From Pararhizobium antarcticum (GTDB taxonomy: Bacteria; Pseudomonadota; Alphaproteobacteria; Rhizobiales; Rhizobiaceae): a stretch of 64,000 bases of DNA. The DNA lies in assembly GCF_001885585.1 (NCBI RefSeq), contig NZ_LSRP01000057.1, positions 1-64,000 of the forward strand, given 5' to 3'. The notes beneath the pieces were generated by a model that made no database searches, was not told where the DNA came from, and saw only the letters and a list, made by a program, of their open reading frames with translations. Both the position numbers and the translations under genes were made by a program. How positions within the stretch are numbered: position 1 is the stretch's first letter; every line of letters begins with the position of its first letter. Positions 10,301 to 19,318 of this stretch are shown here, in pieces.

Positions 10301-10456
10301 ATTTCGCGCGAGGTGTTCTGGGGGCCCATGGCTTATGCGATGATGGGCGGAATTGTCGTGGGAACCATATTGACGCTCCTGTTCCTCCCCGCTCTCTATG
10401 TGGCGTGGTTCCGGATACCGGTTGAAGACGAGGATGCGCCTGCGGACGTCGCGTAA
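7391..10456 (+). CDS. RND family efflux pump, inner-membrane transporter (HAE1-like)
   Basis: Proton-driven multidrug/solvent exporter of the AcrB superfamily, 1021 aa, the usual size. It begins with a cytoplasmic amphipathic stretch and TM1, and shows the two large periplasmic loops and twelve membrane helices expected. TM4 carries the proton-relay pair in LGLLVDDAMIAVEMM. The start is TTG at 7391, overlapping the TGA of the second adaptor, with CAGGAG at 7378-7383; the first in-frame ATG would remove part of TM1. No outer-membrane TolC/OprM-type gene follows, so the channel must be encoded elsewhere. Substrate unknown. Confidence 0.95.
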   Translation: MKPFNLSDWALEHRSLVWYFMIVFVLVGTLSYFNLGREEDPSFTIKTMIINAQWPGASAEEVTRQLTDRIEKKLEELDALDYTRSETVSGSTTIYVELLATTKAKDVTGNWVRVRNMISDIKGEFPSGVIGPFYNDSFGDVYGNIYAFTSDGLTQRQLRDLVETSRAKLLQVPNAGKIDIIGAQDEAIYLEFSTRKIAALGIDQQAVIETLQAQNAVTQSGFIDAGPERIAIRVGGQFASEESLRAINLRVNDRYFPLVDIATIKRGYADPPSSLFRFKGKPAIGLTIGMTAGANLTKFGAAMDEQIKRVVADLPIGVTVERVSDQPAVVEEAVSGFTTALFEAIAIVLAISFISLGLRAGLVVAISIPLVLAITFVVMEYTGISLQRISLGALIIALGLLVDDAMIAVEMMVARLEVGDDLRTAATYVYTSTAFPMLTGTLVTVAGFIPIGLNSSAAGEFTFTLFVVIAVSLIVSWVVAVLFTPLLGVAILPQTMKSHHDQKGRVARGFAWLLGVAMRWRWFTIISTVAVFLLSIGGLGLVQQQFFPASDRPELIVDWSLPQNSTIDETNRQMAQFEREKLEGNPDIDHWSTHVGEGAPRFILSYDVQTPAPWIGQVVIVAKNLEARDRLRKDMQAYLAKTFPGTDAYAKLLDIGPPVGKPIQYRVSGPDIQNVRQIAQRFSAIVKSNPLVSNLAYDWNEPSRVVKVDVLQDKARQLGVSSQDIANVLNGIVEGSTATQIRDDIYLINVIGRAEDTERGSIETLRNLQLPGSAGNSVPLSAVANFRYELEQPLIGRRDRIPTITLKAAILGTTQPATIVEQIKPELETFVASLPAGYSVEVGGTVESSADSQAPILAVFPIMLFAMATILMLQLQSFSRLFLVFAVAPLALIGVVAALLLSNAPMGFVAILGVLALIGILIRNSVILIVQIEHLRDEGVSPWRAVVEATEHRMRPILLTAAAATLALIPISREVFWGPMAYAMMGGIVVGTILTLLFLPALYVAWFRIPVEDEDAPADVA

Positions 10457-10511
10457 GTTGATCGCGGCGCACGCCTCCCACCGCTCCTTCAACACAAATA
10501 TCGGACGGCCC

Positions 10512-11654
10512 ATGTGTTCCATCGTGTCAAACAAGCCCAACAGGCTGTCTTACAGAATTGCGGTTGTCGCGGTGCTGTTGAGCCTGGGCGGCTGCGCTTC
10601 GCGGCCGACGTCAGCCGTGCTTCAGCCAACAGCTGTTGCGCAGGCTGAACAGGCAGACATCGACAAGGTGGCGCTGCTTTCCGTCACCAACCGCAACAGG
10701 ATCAAGGAGTATAGCGGGTTCGGAACGCAGTGGGCCGGGGAACTCACTTATGAACGCTACGGGTTTGCTGTCCCGCGGGACCGCAAGGGAGCGACGATCG
10801 CATACCCGACGGAACGTGCAGGCGCAAAACGCACCTATATGGTGACGGAGCGCGAACAACTGGCGCAGCAGGCCTGGCTGGCGGACGCCACCCGTTCAGC
10901 CCGCGCTGACGGGACCGTCGCGGTTTATGTTCACGGATATAACAACCTGTATCAGGAGGCTCTGTACCGCGCCGCCCAGATGGCCGCCGATGCCAAGACC
11001 CTGAGCCCGCCGATCGTGTTTTCCTGGCCGTCGGCCGCAAGCGTCACCGGATACGTGACGGACCGCGATGCCGCCCTTTATTCGAGAACGGACCTTGAAG
11101 GTGTCCTGACGGCGCTGGCGCGGGCTCCGGGCATCAAGCGCGTCGTTCTGTTCGGCCATAGCATGGGTGGCTTCCTGTCGATGGAAGCAACGCGACAGCT
11201 CAAGCTGCAGGGTCGGGATGACGTCATCGCCAAACTTCAGGTGGTGCTTGCCGCCCCTGATATCGATGTTGATGTCTTCCGCTCCCAGTTGCGTGACATC
11301 GGCCATCTGAAAACGCCGATTACGGTACTGGCTTCAAAAACCGACCGGGCTCTTTCAATGTCCAGCTTTATCGGCGGCGAACGCGCGCGGATCGGTCGGC
11401 TCGACATCAACGACCCCGTGGTCCAGGAGCAAGCCAGGAAGGCGAACGTGAATATAGTCGATATATCGACCGCTGATTCTTCCGATGGCCTTGGCCATGA
11501 TCGGTTTGCGGCTGTGGCCAGGTTTGGCAGCGACTTTGAAAAAGCCGAGGCCCTGCAACACAAGAGCGGTAATTTCAGAGCGCTCGTCTTCGATGCTGCC
11601 GGGGCGGCAGTCGCGAGCCCCTTCCGGTTGGTGGGGCATATCGGTCAGCAGTGA
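10512..11654 (+). CDS. Lipoprotein alpha/beta hydrolase, DUF900 family
   Basis: Probable periplasmic or outer-membrane-anchored esterase-like protein, 380 aa. From the ATG at 10512 the signal VAVLLSLGGC is a lipobox. Further in, TVAVYVHGYNN and the nucleophile elbow VLFGHSMGGF (G-x-S-x-G) define an alpha/beta hydrolase of the DUF900 type, with acid residue candidates in the ASKTDRAL segment and a histidine in GLGHDRF. The reading frame is open back to 10398, inside the pump gene, but that extension would bury the signal. The ribosome site is weak. It may be co-transcribed with the pump; its substrate is unknown. Confidence 0.85.
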   Translation: MCSIVSNKPNRLSYRIAVVAVLLSLGGCASRPTSAVLQPTAVAQAEQADIDKVALLSVTNRNRIKEYSGFGTQWAGELTYERYGFAVPRDRKGATIAYPTERAGAKRTYMVTEREQLAQQAWLADATRSARADGTVAVYVHGYNNLYQEALYRAAQMAADAKTLSPPIVFSWPSAASVTGYVTDRDAALYSRTDLEGVLTALARAPGIKRVVLFGHSMGGFLSMEATRQLKLQGRDDVIAKLQVVLAAPDIDVDVFRSQLRDIGHLKTPITVLASKTDRALSMSSFIGGERARIGRLDINDPVVQEQARKANVNIVDISTADSSDGLGHDRFAAVARFGSDFEKAEALQHKSGNFRALVFDAAGAAVASPFRLVGHIGQQ

Positions 11655-11755
11655 ACCTTCCCCGGATCTCCGGACATTGGCTTTCGAGATTTTGGCTGTC
11701 GGATGTTTCCGGTGCGGCGTGCCGAGGGTTGATCCCTCACGGGCTGGAGGCCGTT

Positions 11756-12802
11756 TCAGCCTAGCCGCTGGCCGGTATCACCGAAGAAATGCAGCTTCTC
11801 CCAATCGGCGTGAACCGTCATGACATCATCGATGCCGATGTGGGAGCGACCGGGCACACGAAAGGCAATCGGTTGCCGATCGGGCAGGCTTCCATGCACA
11901 TAGCTCTCGGCGCCAACAAGTTCGACGGCCAGCACGGTGACACTCACCTGCAAGCCGTTCGTGACTGTGCCCGGCTCCGGCAGAGACAGATCCTCCGGGC
12001 GAACGCCCAGTGTTGCCGTGCCTGCGGGAACCACGAGATTGTCCGAGACGGACCAGTCCTTTGAGGTTTCCATCGGCAGGAGATTCATCGATGGAGATCC
12101 GATAAATGTTGCGACGAAGGTGGTGGCCGGCTTTTCGTAAAGCTCGATCGGCGTTCCGACCTGCTCGATGCGCCCTGCATTCAAAACGACAAGCCTGTCG
12201 GCAAGCGTCATGGCCTCCATCTGGTCATGGGTGACGTAGACGCTTGTGGTCGCCAGCGAACGCTGCAGTCGCTTGATCTCGACGCGCATCTGCACCCGCA
12301 ATTTTGCGTCCAGGTTTGAAAGGGGTTCGTCGAACAGGAAGGCAGCCGGTTCGCGCACGATGGCGCGGCCCATGGCGACGCGCTGCCGCTGGCCGCCGGA
12401 CAACTGGCGTGGCTTGCGGTCGAGGAAGGGTTCGATCTCTAGCGCTTTCGCAGCGCCGGTGATGCGCCGATCGATTTCTTCCGTCGGTGTTTTGCGGTTC
12501 TTCAGGCCATAGGCCAGATTCTGACGCACCGTCATGTGCGGGTAAAGCGCATAGTTCTGAAAAACCATGGCGATGTCGCGTTCGGAGGGCTCGAGATCGT
12601 TGACGATACGATCGCCAATGCTGATCGTACCCGCCGTGATGCCTTCAAGTCCGGCAATCATGCGCAGCAGCGTGGATTTTCCACATCCGGACGGACCGAC
12701 CAGCACCAGCATTTCTCCATCGGCAATATCGAGCGAGATGCCCTTGATCACTTCTGTCGCGCCATAGTTCTTGCGGACGTCTTTCAGGACAATGTTGGCC
12801 AT
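11756..12802 (-). CDS. ugpC: ABC transporter ATPase for sn-glycerol-3-phosphate uptake
   Basis: CUT1/MalK-type ATPase, 348 aa, that energises the UgpAE channel. It has Walker [10 protein letters not shown], the Q-loop, signature [14 protein letters not shown], Walker [16 protein letters not shown] and switch [11 protein letters not shown], followed by a C-terminal OB-fold (TOBE) half with GVRPEDLSL. The start is ATG at 12802 with GGAGA upstream, sharing one base with the ugpE stop (TAATG). It is the last gene of a minus-strand ugpBAEC operon; the glycerophosphodiesterase ugpQ that follows in Escherichia coli is absent here. Confidence 0.95.
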   Translation of the reverse strand: MANIVLKDVRKNYGATEVIKGISLDIADGEMLVLVGPSGCGKSTLLRMIAGLEGITAGTISIGDRIVNDLEPSERDIAMVFQNYALYPHMTVRQNLAYGLKNRKTPTEEIDRRITGAAKALEIEPFLDRKPRQLSGGQRQRVAMGRAIVREPAAFLFDEPLSNLDAKLRVQMRVEIKRLQRSLATTSVYVTHDQMEAMTLADRLVVLNAGRIEQVGTPIELYEKPATTFVATFIGSPSMNLLPMETSKDWSVSDNLVVPAGTATLGVRPEDLSLPEPGTVTNGLQVSVTVLAVELVGAESYVHGSLPDRQPIAFRVPGRSHIGIDDVMTVHADWEKLHFFGDTGQRLG

Positions 12803-13650
12803 TATTTCTCCGTCTCCACGAGACCTTTGACGAACCATCGCTGCATCAGCACGACGACGAGAATGGGGGGGATGATGGCAAGGATCGCCGTGACCATCAC
12901 GTAGTTCCAGGGGGTGGACGCATCGGTAAAATCGACCATTCGACGCAACCCGATGATGATCGTGTTCATCTTTGCATCATTGGTGACCATCAGCGGCCAC
13001 AGATACTGCGTCCAGCCATAGATGAACAGGATGACGAACAGGGCGGCGATGTTGGTGCTCGACAGTGGCAGCAGGATATCGCGCATGAAGCGAAAGGGAC
13101 CGGCATTGTCGATGCGCGCGGCTTCGACGAGTTCGCCCGGAATTGTCAGGAAGAACTGCCGGAACAGGAAGGTCGCCGTCGCCGAGGCCATCAGGGGCAG
13201 CGTCAGGCCGGCATAGGTGTCGATCAGCCCCAGATCGACGATCACCTTGTAGGTCGGCAGGATACGCACTTCGACCGGCAGCATCAGGGTCAGGAAGATC
13301 ATCCAGAAGAACACCATGCGAAACGGGAAGCGGAAGAACACGATCGCAAAGGCAGACAGGAAGGAAATGATGATCTTGCCGACGGCGATCGCGATTGCCA
13401 CGAAGAACGAGTTGAACAACAGCCGCTCCAGGCTGACGCCGACGACCCGCTCGACACCGCCGAACATGGCCTCCGTATAGTTTTCCACCATGTGTCCACC
13501 CGGCAGCAGCGACATGGGCGGGCGGATGATCGCCTCGGACGTCGTCGTCGAGGCGATGAAGGTGTAGTAGATCGGAAAGGCAACGATAATGATGCCGATG
13601 ATCAGAATGAAGTGGCCGAAGAGCGAAGCGATGGGACGTTTTTCGATCAT
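12802..13650 (-). CDS. ugpE: ABC transporter permease for sn-glycerol-3-phosphate
   Basis: MalG-like inner-membrane permease, 282 aa, with about six membrane helices. The cytoplasmic coupling loop reads [23 protein letters not shown] (the EAA motif) at about residues 180-200, and the N-terminal helix is [19 protein letters not shown]. Size and sequence agree with UgpE. It sits between ugpA (gap of 9 bases) and ugpC (1-nt overlap) on the minus strand, so all three are made from one message. It forms the heterodimeric channel with UgpA. Confidence 0.95.
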   Translation of the reverse strand: MIEKRPIASLFGHFILIIGIIIVAFPIYYTFIASTTTSEAIIRPPMSLLPGGHMVENYTEAMFGGVERVVGVSLERLLFNSFFVAIAIAVGKIIISFLSAFAIVFFRFPFRMVFFWMIFLTLMLPVEVRILPTYKVIVDLGLIDTYAGLTLPLMASATATFLFRQFFLTIPGELVEAARIDNAGPFRFMRDILLPLSSTNIAALFVILFIYGWTQYLWPLMVTNDAKMNTIIIGLRRMVDFTDASTPWNYVMVTAILAIIPPILVVVLMQRWFVKGLVETEK

Positions 13651-13659
13651 GTCTTGCCC

Positions 13660-14541
13660 TCAGCCATAATGCACGCGTTTCTCGACGAAGCGGAACTGGA
13701 AGGCCGTCAGCGCAATGACGATGATCATCAGAATGACGGACTGGGCTGCGGACGAACCGAGATTGAGATTGACGAAACCGTCATTGTAAACCTTGTAGAC
13801 CAGCGTTTCCGTCGCCTTGGCCGGGCCGCCGCCGGTCACCGAATGAATGATCCCGAACGTGTCGAAGAAGGCATAGACCGTGTTGACGACGAGCAGGAAA
13901 AACGTTGTTGGCGCCAGCAGCGGAAAGACGATCGTCCAGAAACGACGATTTCCCCGCGCGCCGTCGATCGAGGCGGCCTCGATCAGCGATTTCGGAATGG
14001 CCTGCAGACCAGCGACGAAGAACAGGAAGTTGTAGCTGATCTGTTTCCAGGCCGCGGCAACCACCACCAGCGCCATTGCCTGGTCGCCGTTCAGCAGGGG
14101 ATCCCAGGAAACGCCATTGCGACGCAGCAGATAGGCCAAGGTGCCCATGGCCGGATTGAACATGAACAGCCACAACATGCCGGCAACAGCCGGCGCCACC
14201 GCATAGGGCCAGATCAGGAGCGTGCGGTAAAAGCCCTGGCCGCGCACGACCTTGTCGGCGGCCGTCGCGAGAAGCAAGGCAACACCCATCGAGACCAGCG
14301 CCGTCAACAGGCTGAAAACGACTGTCACCTGCAGGGCATGGATATAGCTGGGGTCGGTGAGGACATTCCTGAAGTTTGCCAGCCCGACAAAGCTGCTTTT
14401 GAGGCCGAACGGGTCCTGGCGCACCATGGACTGGTAAAGCGCCTGGCTCGCCGGCCAGAAGAAAAACACGATCGTCAGCACGATCTGCGGCGCAAGCAGC
14501 AGATAGGGCAGGATCTTGTTGGGAAACGCGACAGTGTGCAC
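13660..14541 (-). CDS. ugpA: ABC transporter permease for sn-glycerol-3-phosphate
   Basis: MalF-like permease, 293 aa, close to the 295 aa of E. coli UgpA. The N-terminus [18 protein letters not shown] and the segment [13 protein letters not shown] are typical of UgpA; the EAA loop [18 protein letters not shown] lies in the C-terminal third. I use a GTG start at 14541 because GAGGAG sits seven bases before it on the minus strand; the frame is open to an ATG at 14595, which has no such site and adds a non-homologous tail. It lies 86 bases downstream of ugpB. Confidence 0.95.
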   Translation of the reverse strand: MHTVAFPNKILPYLLLAPQIVLTIVFFFWPASQALYQSMVRQDPFGLKSSFVGLANFRNVLTDPSYIHALQVTVVFSLLTALVSMGVALLLATAADKVVRGQGFYRTLLIWPYAVAPAVAGMLWLFMFNPAMGTLAYLLRRNGVSWDPLLNGDQAMALVVVAAAWKQISYNFLFFVAGLQAIPKSLIEAASIDGARGNRRFWTIVFPLLAPTTFFLLVVNTVYAFFDTFGIIHSVTGGGPAKATETLVYKVYNDGFVNLNLGSSAAQSVILMIIVIALTAFQFRFVEKRVHYG

Positions 14542-14627
14542 GGAATTCTCCTCAGACGGCGGGGCCGGCCAAGTGGTGGGCAGGATGCCGCACATGGCGG
14601 CATGGACGGCATCCTGTCTTGACTTGC

Positions 14628-15935
14628 TTAGTTACCGACGGCTTCGGCGATGGCTGCGTTTCCGCGTTCGACAGCCTTGTCGAGGGCAGTCTTTGCATCC
14701 TGCTGGCCGGCAAGCATCGCTTCGAATTCCTCGTTCATGATATCGCGAACCTGTGGCAGGTTGACGAGGCGCACGCCCTTGGAGTTCTCGGTTGGCGCCT
14801 TGCCCATCATCTGCAGGATCGGCGTTTCACGACCGGGGTTCTTGTCGTAGAAACCGGATTTCTTGGTTTCCTCGTAAGCCGCATTGGTCACGGGCATGTA
14901 GCCGGAGACTTCATGCAGGCGCACCTGGATCTTGGTCTGCGACAGGAAATTGAAGAACTCGGCGACGCCCTTGTACTCCGCGTCGCTCTTGCCGCCAAAG
15001 ACCCAGAGGCTTGCACCGCCCGGGATGGTGTTCTGCGGACCCTGGCCTTCGTAATAGGGCAACTGGCCGATTCCATAATTGACGCCGGACTTGACGATGT
15101 CACCGAGACCACCGGAGGATTCCGTCAGGATCGCGCATTCGCCGGACATGAAAAGCTGCTTGGCTTCGGACGTGCGACCGCCATAGCGGAAGTTCTCGTC
15201 CTTGGCGAGGTCGGCAATCGCCTGGAAATGCTGCACGAAGAGCGGCGAATTGAACTGCAGCTTAACGTCATTGCCGCCGAGGCCGTTTTCATTCGTGCCA
15301 TAGGCGACATTGTTCCAGGCTGCAAAGTTTTCGGTCTGGATCCAGGTCAGCCATGTCGAGGTGAGGCCGCAGGCGCCGGCACCGCTCGTCTTGATCTTCT
15401 TGGCAGCCTCGAAAACCTCGGGCCATGTCTTGGGCGGGTTCTCGGCATCGAGGCCGGCCTTCGCGAACATATCCTTGTTGTAGTACATGATCGGCGAGGA
15501 CGAGTTGTAGGGGAACGAAAGCATGGTGCCGTCAGGCTTCGAATAATAGGCGGCGATGCCGGCAAGATATTGCGATTTGTCGAAGGTGTAGCCACCCTTC
15601 TGCAAGACCTCTGCCGCCGGAACGATTGCCCCTTCGGCACCCATCATGACGCCGCTGCCTGCGTCGAAGACCTGGATGATGGCGGGCGCCTGCTGTGAAC
15701 GGAAGGCTGCGATGCCGGCGTTCAACGTTTCGGGATAGGTCCCCTTGAAAACCGGCGTGATCGTGTACTCGCTCTGGCTTTCGTTGAATTCCTTGGCAAG
15801 CTGGTTGACAACCTCGTTGTTGGCGCCGGTCATCGCATGCCACCACTGAAGGTCGGTGGCAGCGTTTGCGATCGCAGGCAAGCCAAGCGAGATGACAAAA
15901 ATAGCCGTCGATGCGGCCAGAGAACGTTTGAACAT
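14628..15935 (-). CDS. ugpB: Periplasmic sn-glycerol-3-phosphate-binding protein
   Basis: Substrate-binding component of the Ugp importer, 435 aa, family 1 extracellular solute-binding fold. A cleavable signal peptide runs to about residue 25 (LGLPAIANA), then the mature protein begins [10 protein letters not shown]. The ligand-site segments recognisable as UgpB are [45 protein letters not shown] and IPGGASLWV. First gene of the minus-strand operon. In other bacteria ugp genes answer to phosphate starvation through PhoB; a full Pho box was not found upstream (see the site entry). Confidence 0.96.
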   Translation of the reverse strand: MFKRSLAASTAIFVISLGLPAIANAATDLQWWHAMTGANNEVVNQLAKEFNESQSEYTITPVFKGTYPETLNAGIAAFRSQQAPAIIQVFDAGSGVMMGAEGAIVPAAEVLQKGGYTFDKSQYLAGIAAYYSKPDGTMLSFPYNSSSPIMYYNKDMFAKAGLDAENPPKTWPEVFEAAKKIKTSGAGACGLTSTWLTWIQTENFAAWNNVAYGTNENGLGGNDVKLQFNSPLFVQHFQAIADLAKDENFRYGGRTSEAKQLFMSGECAILTESSGGLGDIVKSGVNYGIGQLPYYEGQGPQNTIPGGASLWVFGGKSDAEYKGVAEFFNFLSQTKIQVRLHEVSGYMPVTNAAYEETKKSGFYDKNPGRETPILQMMGKAPTENSKGVRLVNLPQVRDIMNEEFEAMLAGQQDAKTALDKAVERGNAAIAEAVGN

Positions 15936-16364
15936 GATTTCACTCCCGGTGATGATAAGACGAAGTCCCGCCGTTTAGCGTGGGTTTTTATAATTTCTGT
16001 GACAGTCCTCCTCGATTGTCACACATTCCGCTCCGGCCAGCCTCTAAGTGGCTCGTAATACAGGCCGAAACGAACTCTCCTCAGTGCGGCAGATAGGGGA
16101 GCGGGTGGGTTTGTCCAGAGCATCCGTGCCTGCATGGGACTAAAAAATTGGGTGAGGCGCCCGGTGACGCGATGGCAGCCAGGATGCCCTGTCCGAAACC
16201 ATGGTGCATGACGCTTCTTCACCTGCTATGAGCAGGGATCGATGACAGGGATGCCGCCGGGGCACGCTTGTCGCAATCTGGTTCTTATCGGATGGGCTCG
16301 ACTGGAGCCCGTCAATTCGATGTGGATGTCCCATGAGCGCTGCACTTTATTTTCGGGTCCAAGC
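15936..16364. other. Divergent intergenic region between ugpB and rsgA
   Basis: About 430 bases without a convincing gene. It must hold the ugpB promoter (minus) and the rsgA promoter (plus). A perfect 7-bp inverted repeat lies at 15998-16023. The rsgA frame remains open back to 16242, so part of this stretch could be coding if an earlier start is used. Confidence 0.6.
15998..16023. promoter_or_regulatory. Inverted repeat upstream of ugpB, possible regulator site
   Basis: TGTGACA-N12-TGTCACA, perfect 7-bp arms, about 65 bases before the ugpB start. On the ugpB strand one arm reads CTGTCAC, the half-site of a Pho box, but the second direct half at 11-bp spacing is missing. It may be a degenerate Pho box or a site for another dimeric regulator. 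Confidence 0.35.
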
Positions 16365-17390
16365 ATGTTGGTAGGGGATGCTGAGCCGGGGGGCATCGCC
16401 TCGCTGGAAACGTTGGGCTGGTCCGGCTTCTTTGCAGATCAGGTGGTTGCGGATGATCCAGGTTGCGTGCCGGCGAGGATCGCCAGGGTTCATCGCACAC
16501 GGCTGGTTGCCTTGGCCCAGGCAGGCGAGATCGAGCTGGAACTGCCGAACCGCACCAATACTGCCGACTACGCGGTCGGCGACTGGGTGACCGTCGAAAC
16601 AACCAGCCGGATGCTGGTGCGCCGGCTCGATCGCAAGACGCTGTTGCAGCGGCGCACGGAGGGGCGCAGCGCCCAGCAGCTTGCCGCGGCCAATGTCGAC
16701 ACGCTGTTCATCGTCACGTCGTGCAATGCCGATTTCAATCCCGCCCGCCTCGAGCGTTATCTCGCCCTTGCCAATCAGGGCGACATCGTTCCGGTGATCC
16801 TCTTGACCAAGGCCGATACGGCCGATGATGCGGAAACCTATCGCAGCCAGGCGATGACGCTCCAGCGCGGCTTGGACGTGGTCGTCCTTGACGCCCGTTC
16901 GGGAGAGGTCGGCAAAACCCTTGCGCCATGGTGCGGGACCGGTGCCACGGTGGCGCTTGTCGGATCTTCCGGCGTTGGAAAATCCACGCTCGTCAACAGC
17001 CTGGCTGGCCTCGAGCGGGATGCGCGCCAGAAAACCGGCGGCATCCGCGAGAGCGACGCCAAGGGTCGGCACACAACCACCGCCCGTTCTCTCCACGCGA
17101 TCGAGGGCGGCGGCTGGGTCATCGATACGCCCGGTCTGCGCACGCTGCATGTCAGCGATTCCGCCGAGGGTATCGATGCGTTGTTTTCGGAGATCACCGA
17201 TCTGGCGCCGCAATGTCGCTTCAGGGATTGCACGCATGATCATGAACCGGGCTGTGCGGTGCAGGCGGCCGTTCGTGCCGGCACGCTGGATGCCGACCGC
17301 CTGGCGCGGTGGCGAAAGCTGACGCAGGAAAACCGGACCAATACGCCGGTCATGGTGGGCGCACGCGGCAACAAATCCAGGGCTCGTTGA
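16365..17390 (+). CDS. rsgA: Small ribosomal subunit biogenesis GTPase RsgA
   Basis: Circularly permuted GTPase that acts late in 30S subunit maturation. The product is 341 aa from the ATG at 16365. After an OB-fold it shows the G motifs in permuted order: LTKAD (G4), GSSGVGKSTL (G1), the G2 region GRHTTTAR and DTPGLR (G3). A zinc-binding region follows (CRFRDCTHDHEPGC). The start is uncertain: ATGs at 16320 and 16242 are also in frame and none has a strong ribosome site, but 16365 gives a length near the E. coli protein (350 aa). It is a single gene between ugp and the sugar island. Confidence 0.93.
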   Translation: MLVGDAEPGGIASLETLGWSGFFADQVVADDPGCVPARIARVHRTRLVALAQAGEIELELPNRTNTADYAVGDWVTVETTSRMLVRRLDRKTLLQRRTEGRSAQQLAAANVDTLFIVTSCNADFNPARLERYLALANQGDIVPVILLTKADTADDAETYRSQAMTLQRGLDVVVLDARSGEVGKTLAPWCGTGATVALVGSSGVGKSTLVNSLAGLERDARQKTGGIRESDAKGRHTTTARSLHAIEGGGWVIDTPGLRTLHVSDSAEGIDALFSEITDLAPQCRFRDCTHDHEPGCAVQAAVRAGTLDADRLARWRKLTQENRTNTPVMVGARGNKSRAR

Positions 17391-17657
17391 TCCGGTTTGC
17401 CGCGACAGCCTTGCCGGGGCGCTGCGGGCAGCGTTCGATTGACCGGCCGAAGCCGGCGCATGATCCCGTGACGTCTGCGTGGCAGAGCCCGTGCCGGTCT
17501 TTTCGTCGTGGTCCCGTTGACGGCGCACGTATTCGATCCGGTCAGCGTGCTGCTGCGCGCGCTCCTCGCCCTCAACCTTCGCTGCGTTTTTTTGTTGCCA
17601 ACCGGGTGCGCGTCGCTTCGCGCGGAGCGCGTGTCGTCGGGGGTTCCCGGTCGCCGT

Positions 17658-18596
17658 TCAGAGGATCAGGCTGGCAGCACCAACGAGGCCGGCGTGGCGG
17701 CCAAGTTGCGCCGCAACGATCGGTACGTCTCGATAGGCCGGCATCGCCCGATCGCGTACGGTGGAGATGATGGTCTCGTGCAGCAGGTCGAAGCCGTGGG
17801 CTATGCCGCCGCCCATGACAATCCTGTCGGGCGAATAGAGATGGAGCAGATTGGTAAAGCCGATGCCCAGCCAGCGCGCTTCGGCATCCAGCAGTTCCAG
17901 CGCCTGACTATCACCCATGCGCCCCGCTTCCACCACGTGGCGGCCGGTCACGTCGGCGTCGCCGGACAGGCGCCGCAGCACGGATCCATCGGACGGCCGG
18001 GTTGCGGCCGTGGCGCTGCGGCCCAGGGCGGTTCCGGATGCCACGGCCTCGAAGCAGCCGATGGCTCCACAGAAACAGCGGTCGCCATGGGTGGTAATGG
18101 TCATGTGGCCGATTTCTGCGGCAAGCCCGCGCCGCCCGTGCAGGATCCGGCCATCGGCGATGACGCCGCCGCCGATGCCGGTCGATACCGTTACGAAAAC
18201 CATGGATGTCGCGCCGCGGCCGGCGCCATACCGCCACTCACCGAAGGCCGCCGCATTGGCATCGTTTTCAAGCCGGACCGGCAGTTTGAAATGTCGGGAC
18301 AGAATGTCGGCCAGCGGGACTTCATGCCATCCTGTCAATGTCGGTGGCCCGATGACGATGCCGGCTTCCGGATCGAGCGGGCCGGGGGCACCGACGCCGA
18401 TGCCGACGGCAACGAGACCGGATGATTCCACCTGGAGGCGGGCGCCCAGCCTTTCGATCTGGCCAATGACCGCGTCCGGCCCGCCATCGGCATCGGTCGG
18501 CACGGAGAGGAACGCGAGGAGGTCGCCCGCACCGTTGACCAGTGCGGCTCGAAGGTCCGTTCCGCCGAGATCGAAGGCCAGCGCGACCTGTGTCAC
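17658..18596 (-). CDS. ROK family sugar kinase
   Basis: ATP-dependent hexose or amino-sugar kinase, 312 aa. Motifs: FDLGGTDLRAAL (phosphate loop), GVGAPGPLD, LENDANAAAFGEWRYGAGRG with the catalytic Asp, VSTGIGGGV, and the ROK zinc site EIGHMTI ... DRCFCGAIGCFE. There is no N-terminal DNA-binding domain, so it is an enzyme rather than a NagC-type repressor. The GTG start at 18596 overlaps the stop of the upstream epimerase gene (GTGA). Last gene of a six-gene minus-strand operon. The kinase-plus-Rpe-like pair recalls alsE-alsK for allose, but glucose or another hexose is equally possible. Confidence 0.9.
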   Translation of the reverse strand: MTQVALAFDLGGTDLRAALVNGAGDLLAFLSVPTDADGGPDAVIGQIERLGARLQVESSGLVAVGIGVGAPGPLDPEAGIVIGPPTLTGWHEVPLADILSRHFKLPVRLENDANAAAFGEWRYGAGRGATSMVFVTVSTGIGGGVIADGRILHGRRGLAAEIGHMTITTHGDRCFCGAIGCFEAVASGTALGRSATAATRPSDGSVLRRLSGDADVTGRHVVEAGRMGDSQALELLDAEARWLGIGFTNLLHLYSPDRIVMGGGIAHGFDLLHETIISTVRDRAMPAYRDVPIVAAQLGRHAGLVGAASLIL

Positions 18597-19318
18597 CGGA
18601 CCGCGCGCTCCAGCGCATGCAGCCACGTCATGCGATCGGCCAGATTGTCGGCGCCGAAGGCCAGCGAGCCGAGAACCACGGTCTGCGCTCCTGCGGCCCG
18701 CAGCAGCGGCACGGTCTGTTCGCGAATGCCGCCATCGGCGGCGAGAATGATCTCGTTCTCCCGGCCGGCCTTTTTCATCAGAGTGCGGGCTTCGCGCAGC
18801 CGATCGCAGGCTTTATCGGAGAGGCTCTGGCCCTTGACGCCGATCGAGGTGCCCAAAAGCGTGACGAAGGCGACATGATCGAGAAACGGCTCGACATCGG
18901 AGACGGGCGTTTCCAGACGCAGCACGACCCCTGCTTCCGCTCCGAGTTCCCTGGCCAGGGCAACGGCACGCAAGCCCGCATCGCCGTTTTCGGCATGCAC
19001 ACTGATGAGATCGGCACCAGCCTCGATGAACTGTCGGGTCTGTTCCTCGACGATCTCCGCCTCGACCATGAGATGGACGTGGATCGGCTTATCCGTCAAT
19101 TTCGCGATGCGATCGACGAAATCGGGGAAAAACAGGAAGCCGGGCGTGAAACGCGCATCGGCGACATCGATATGGTGCAGATCCACATGCTCTTCGATGC
19201 GCTTGAGGTCTGTTTCCATATTGGCAAGATCGGCCGACCAGAGCGAGAGTTCGCCGAGCAGGCGGTCACGGGGCAGGGCGGCGATGGCGCTGGGGCCAGA
19301 AGCGGTTTTTGATGTCAT
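18593..19318 (-). CDS. Ribulose-phosphate 3-epimerase-like TIM barrel
   Basis: Ketose-phosphate 3-epimerase family, 241 aa. Metal-site residues of the family appear in order: HHIDVADARF (usual HxDxMDG region, here VAD in place of MDG), PIHVHLMVE, and LAADGGI near the C-terminus. The divergence at the MDG loop suggests a substrate other than ribulose-5-phosphate; allulose-6-phosphate 3-epimerases (AlsE) are one option. ATGA overlap with the hydrolase gene upstream and GTGA overlap with the kinase downstream. The housekeeping rpe is probably elsewhere. Confidence 0.8.
   Translation of the reverse strand: MTSKTASGPSAIAALPRDRLLGELSLWSADLANMETDLKRIEEHVDLHHIDVADARFTPGFLFFPDFVDRIAKLTDKPIHVHLMVEAEIVEEQTRQFIEAGADLISVHAENGDAGLRAVALARELGAEAGVVLRLETPVSDVEPFLDHVAFVTLLGTSIGVKGQSLSDKACDRLREARTLMKKAGRENEIILAADGGIREQTVPLLRAAGAQTVVLGSLAFGADNLADRMTWLHALERAVR

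Noticed and set aside
15998-16023. A complete Pho box for ugpB
   Set aside because: Only one CTGTCAC half-site; the second at 11-bp spacing is absent on either side.
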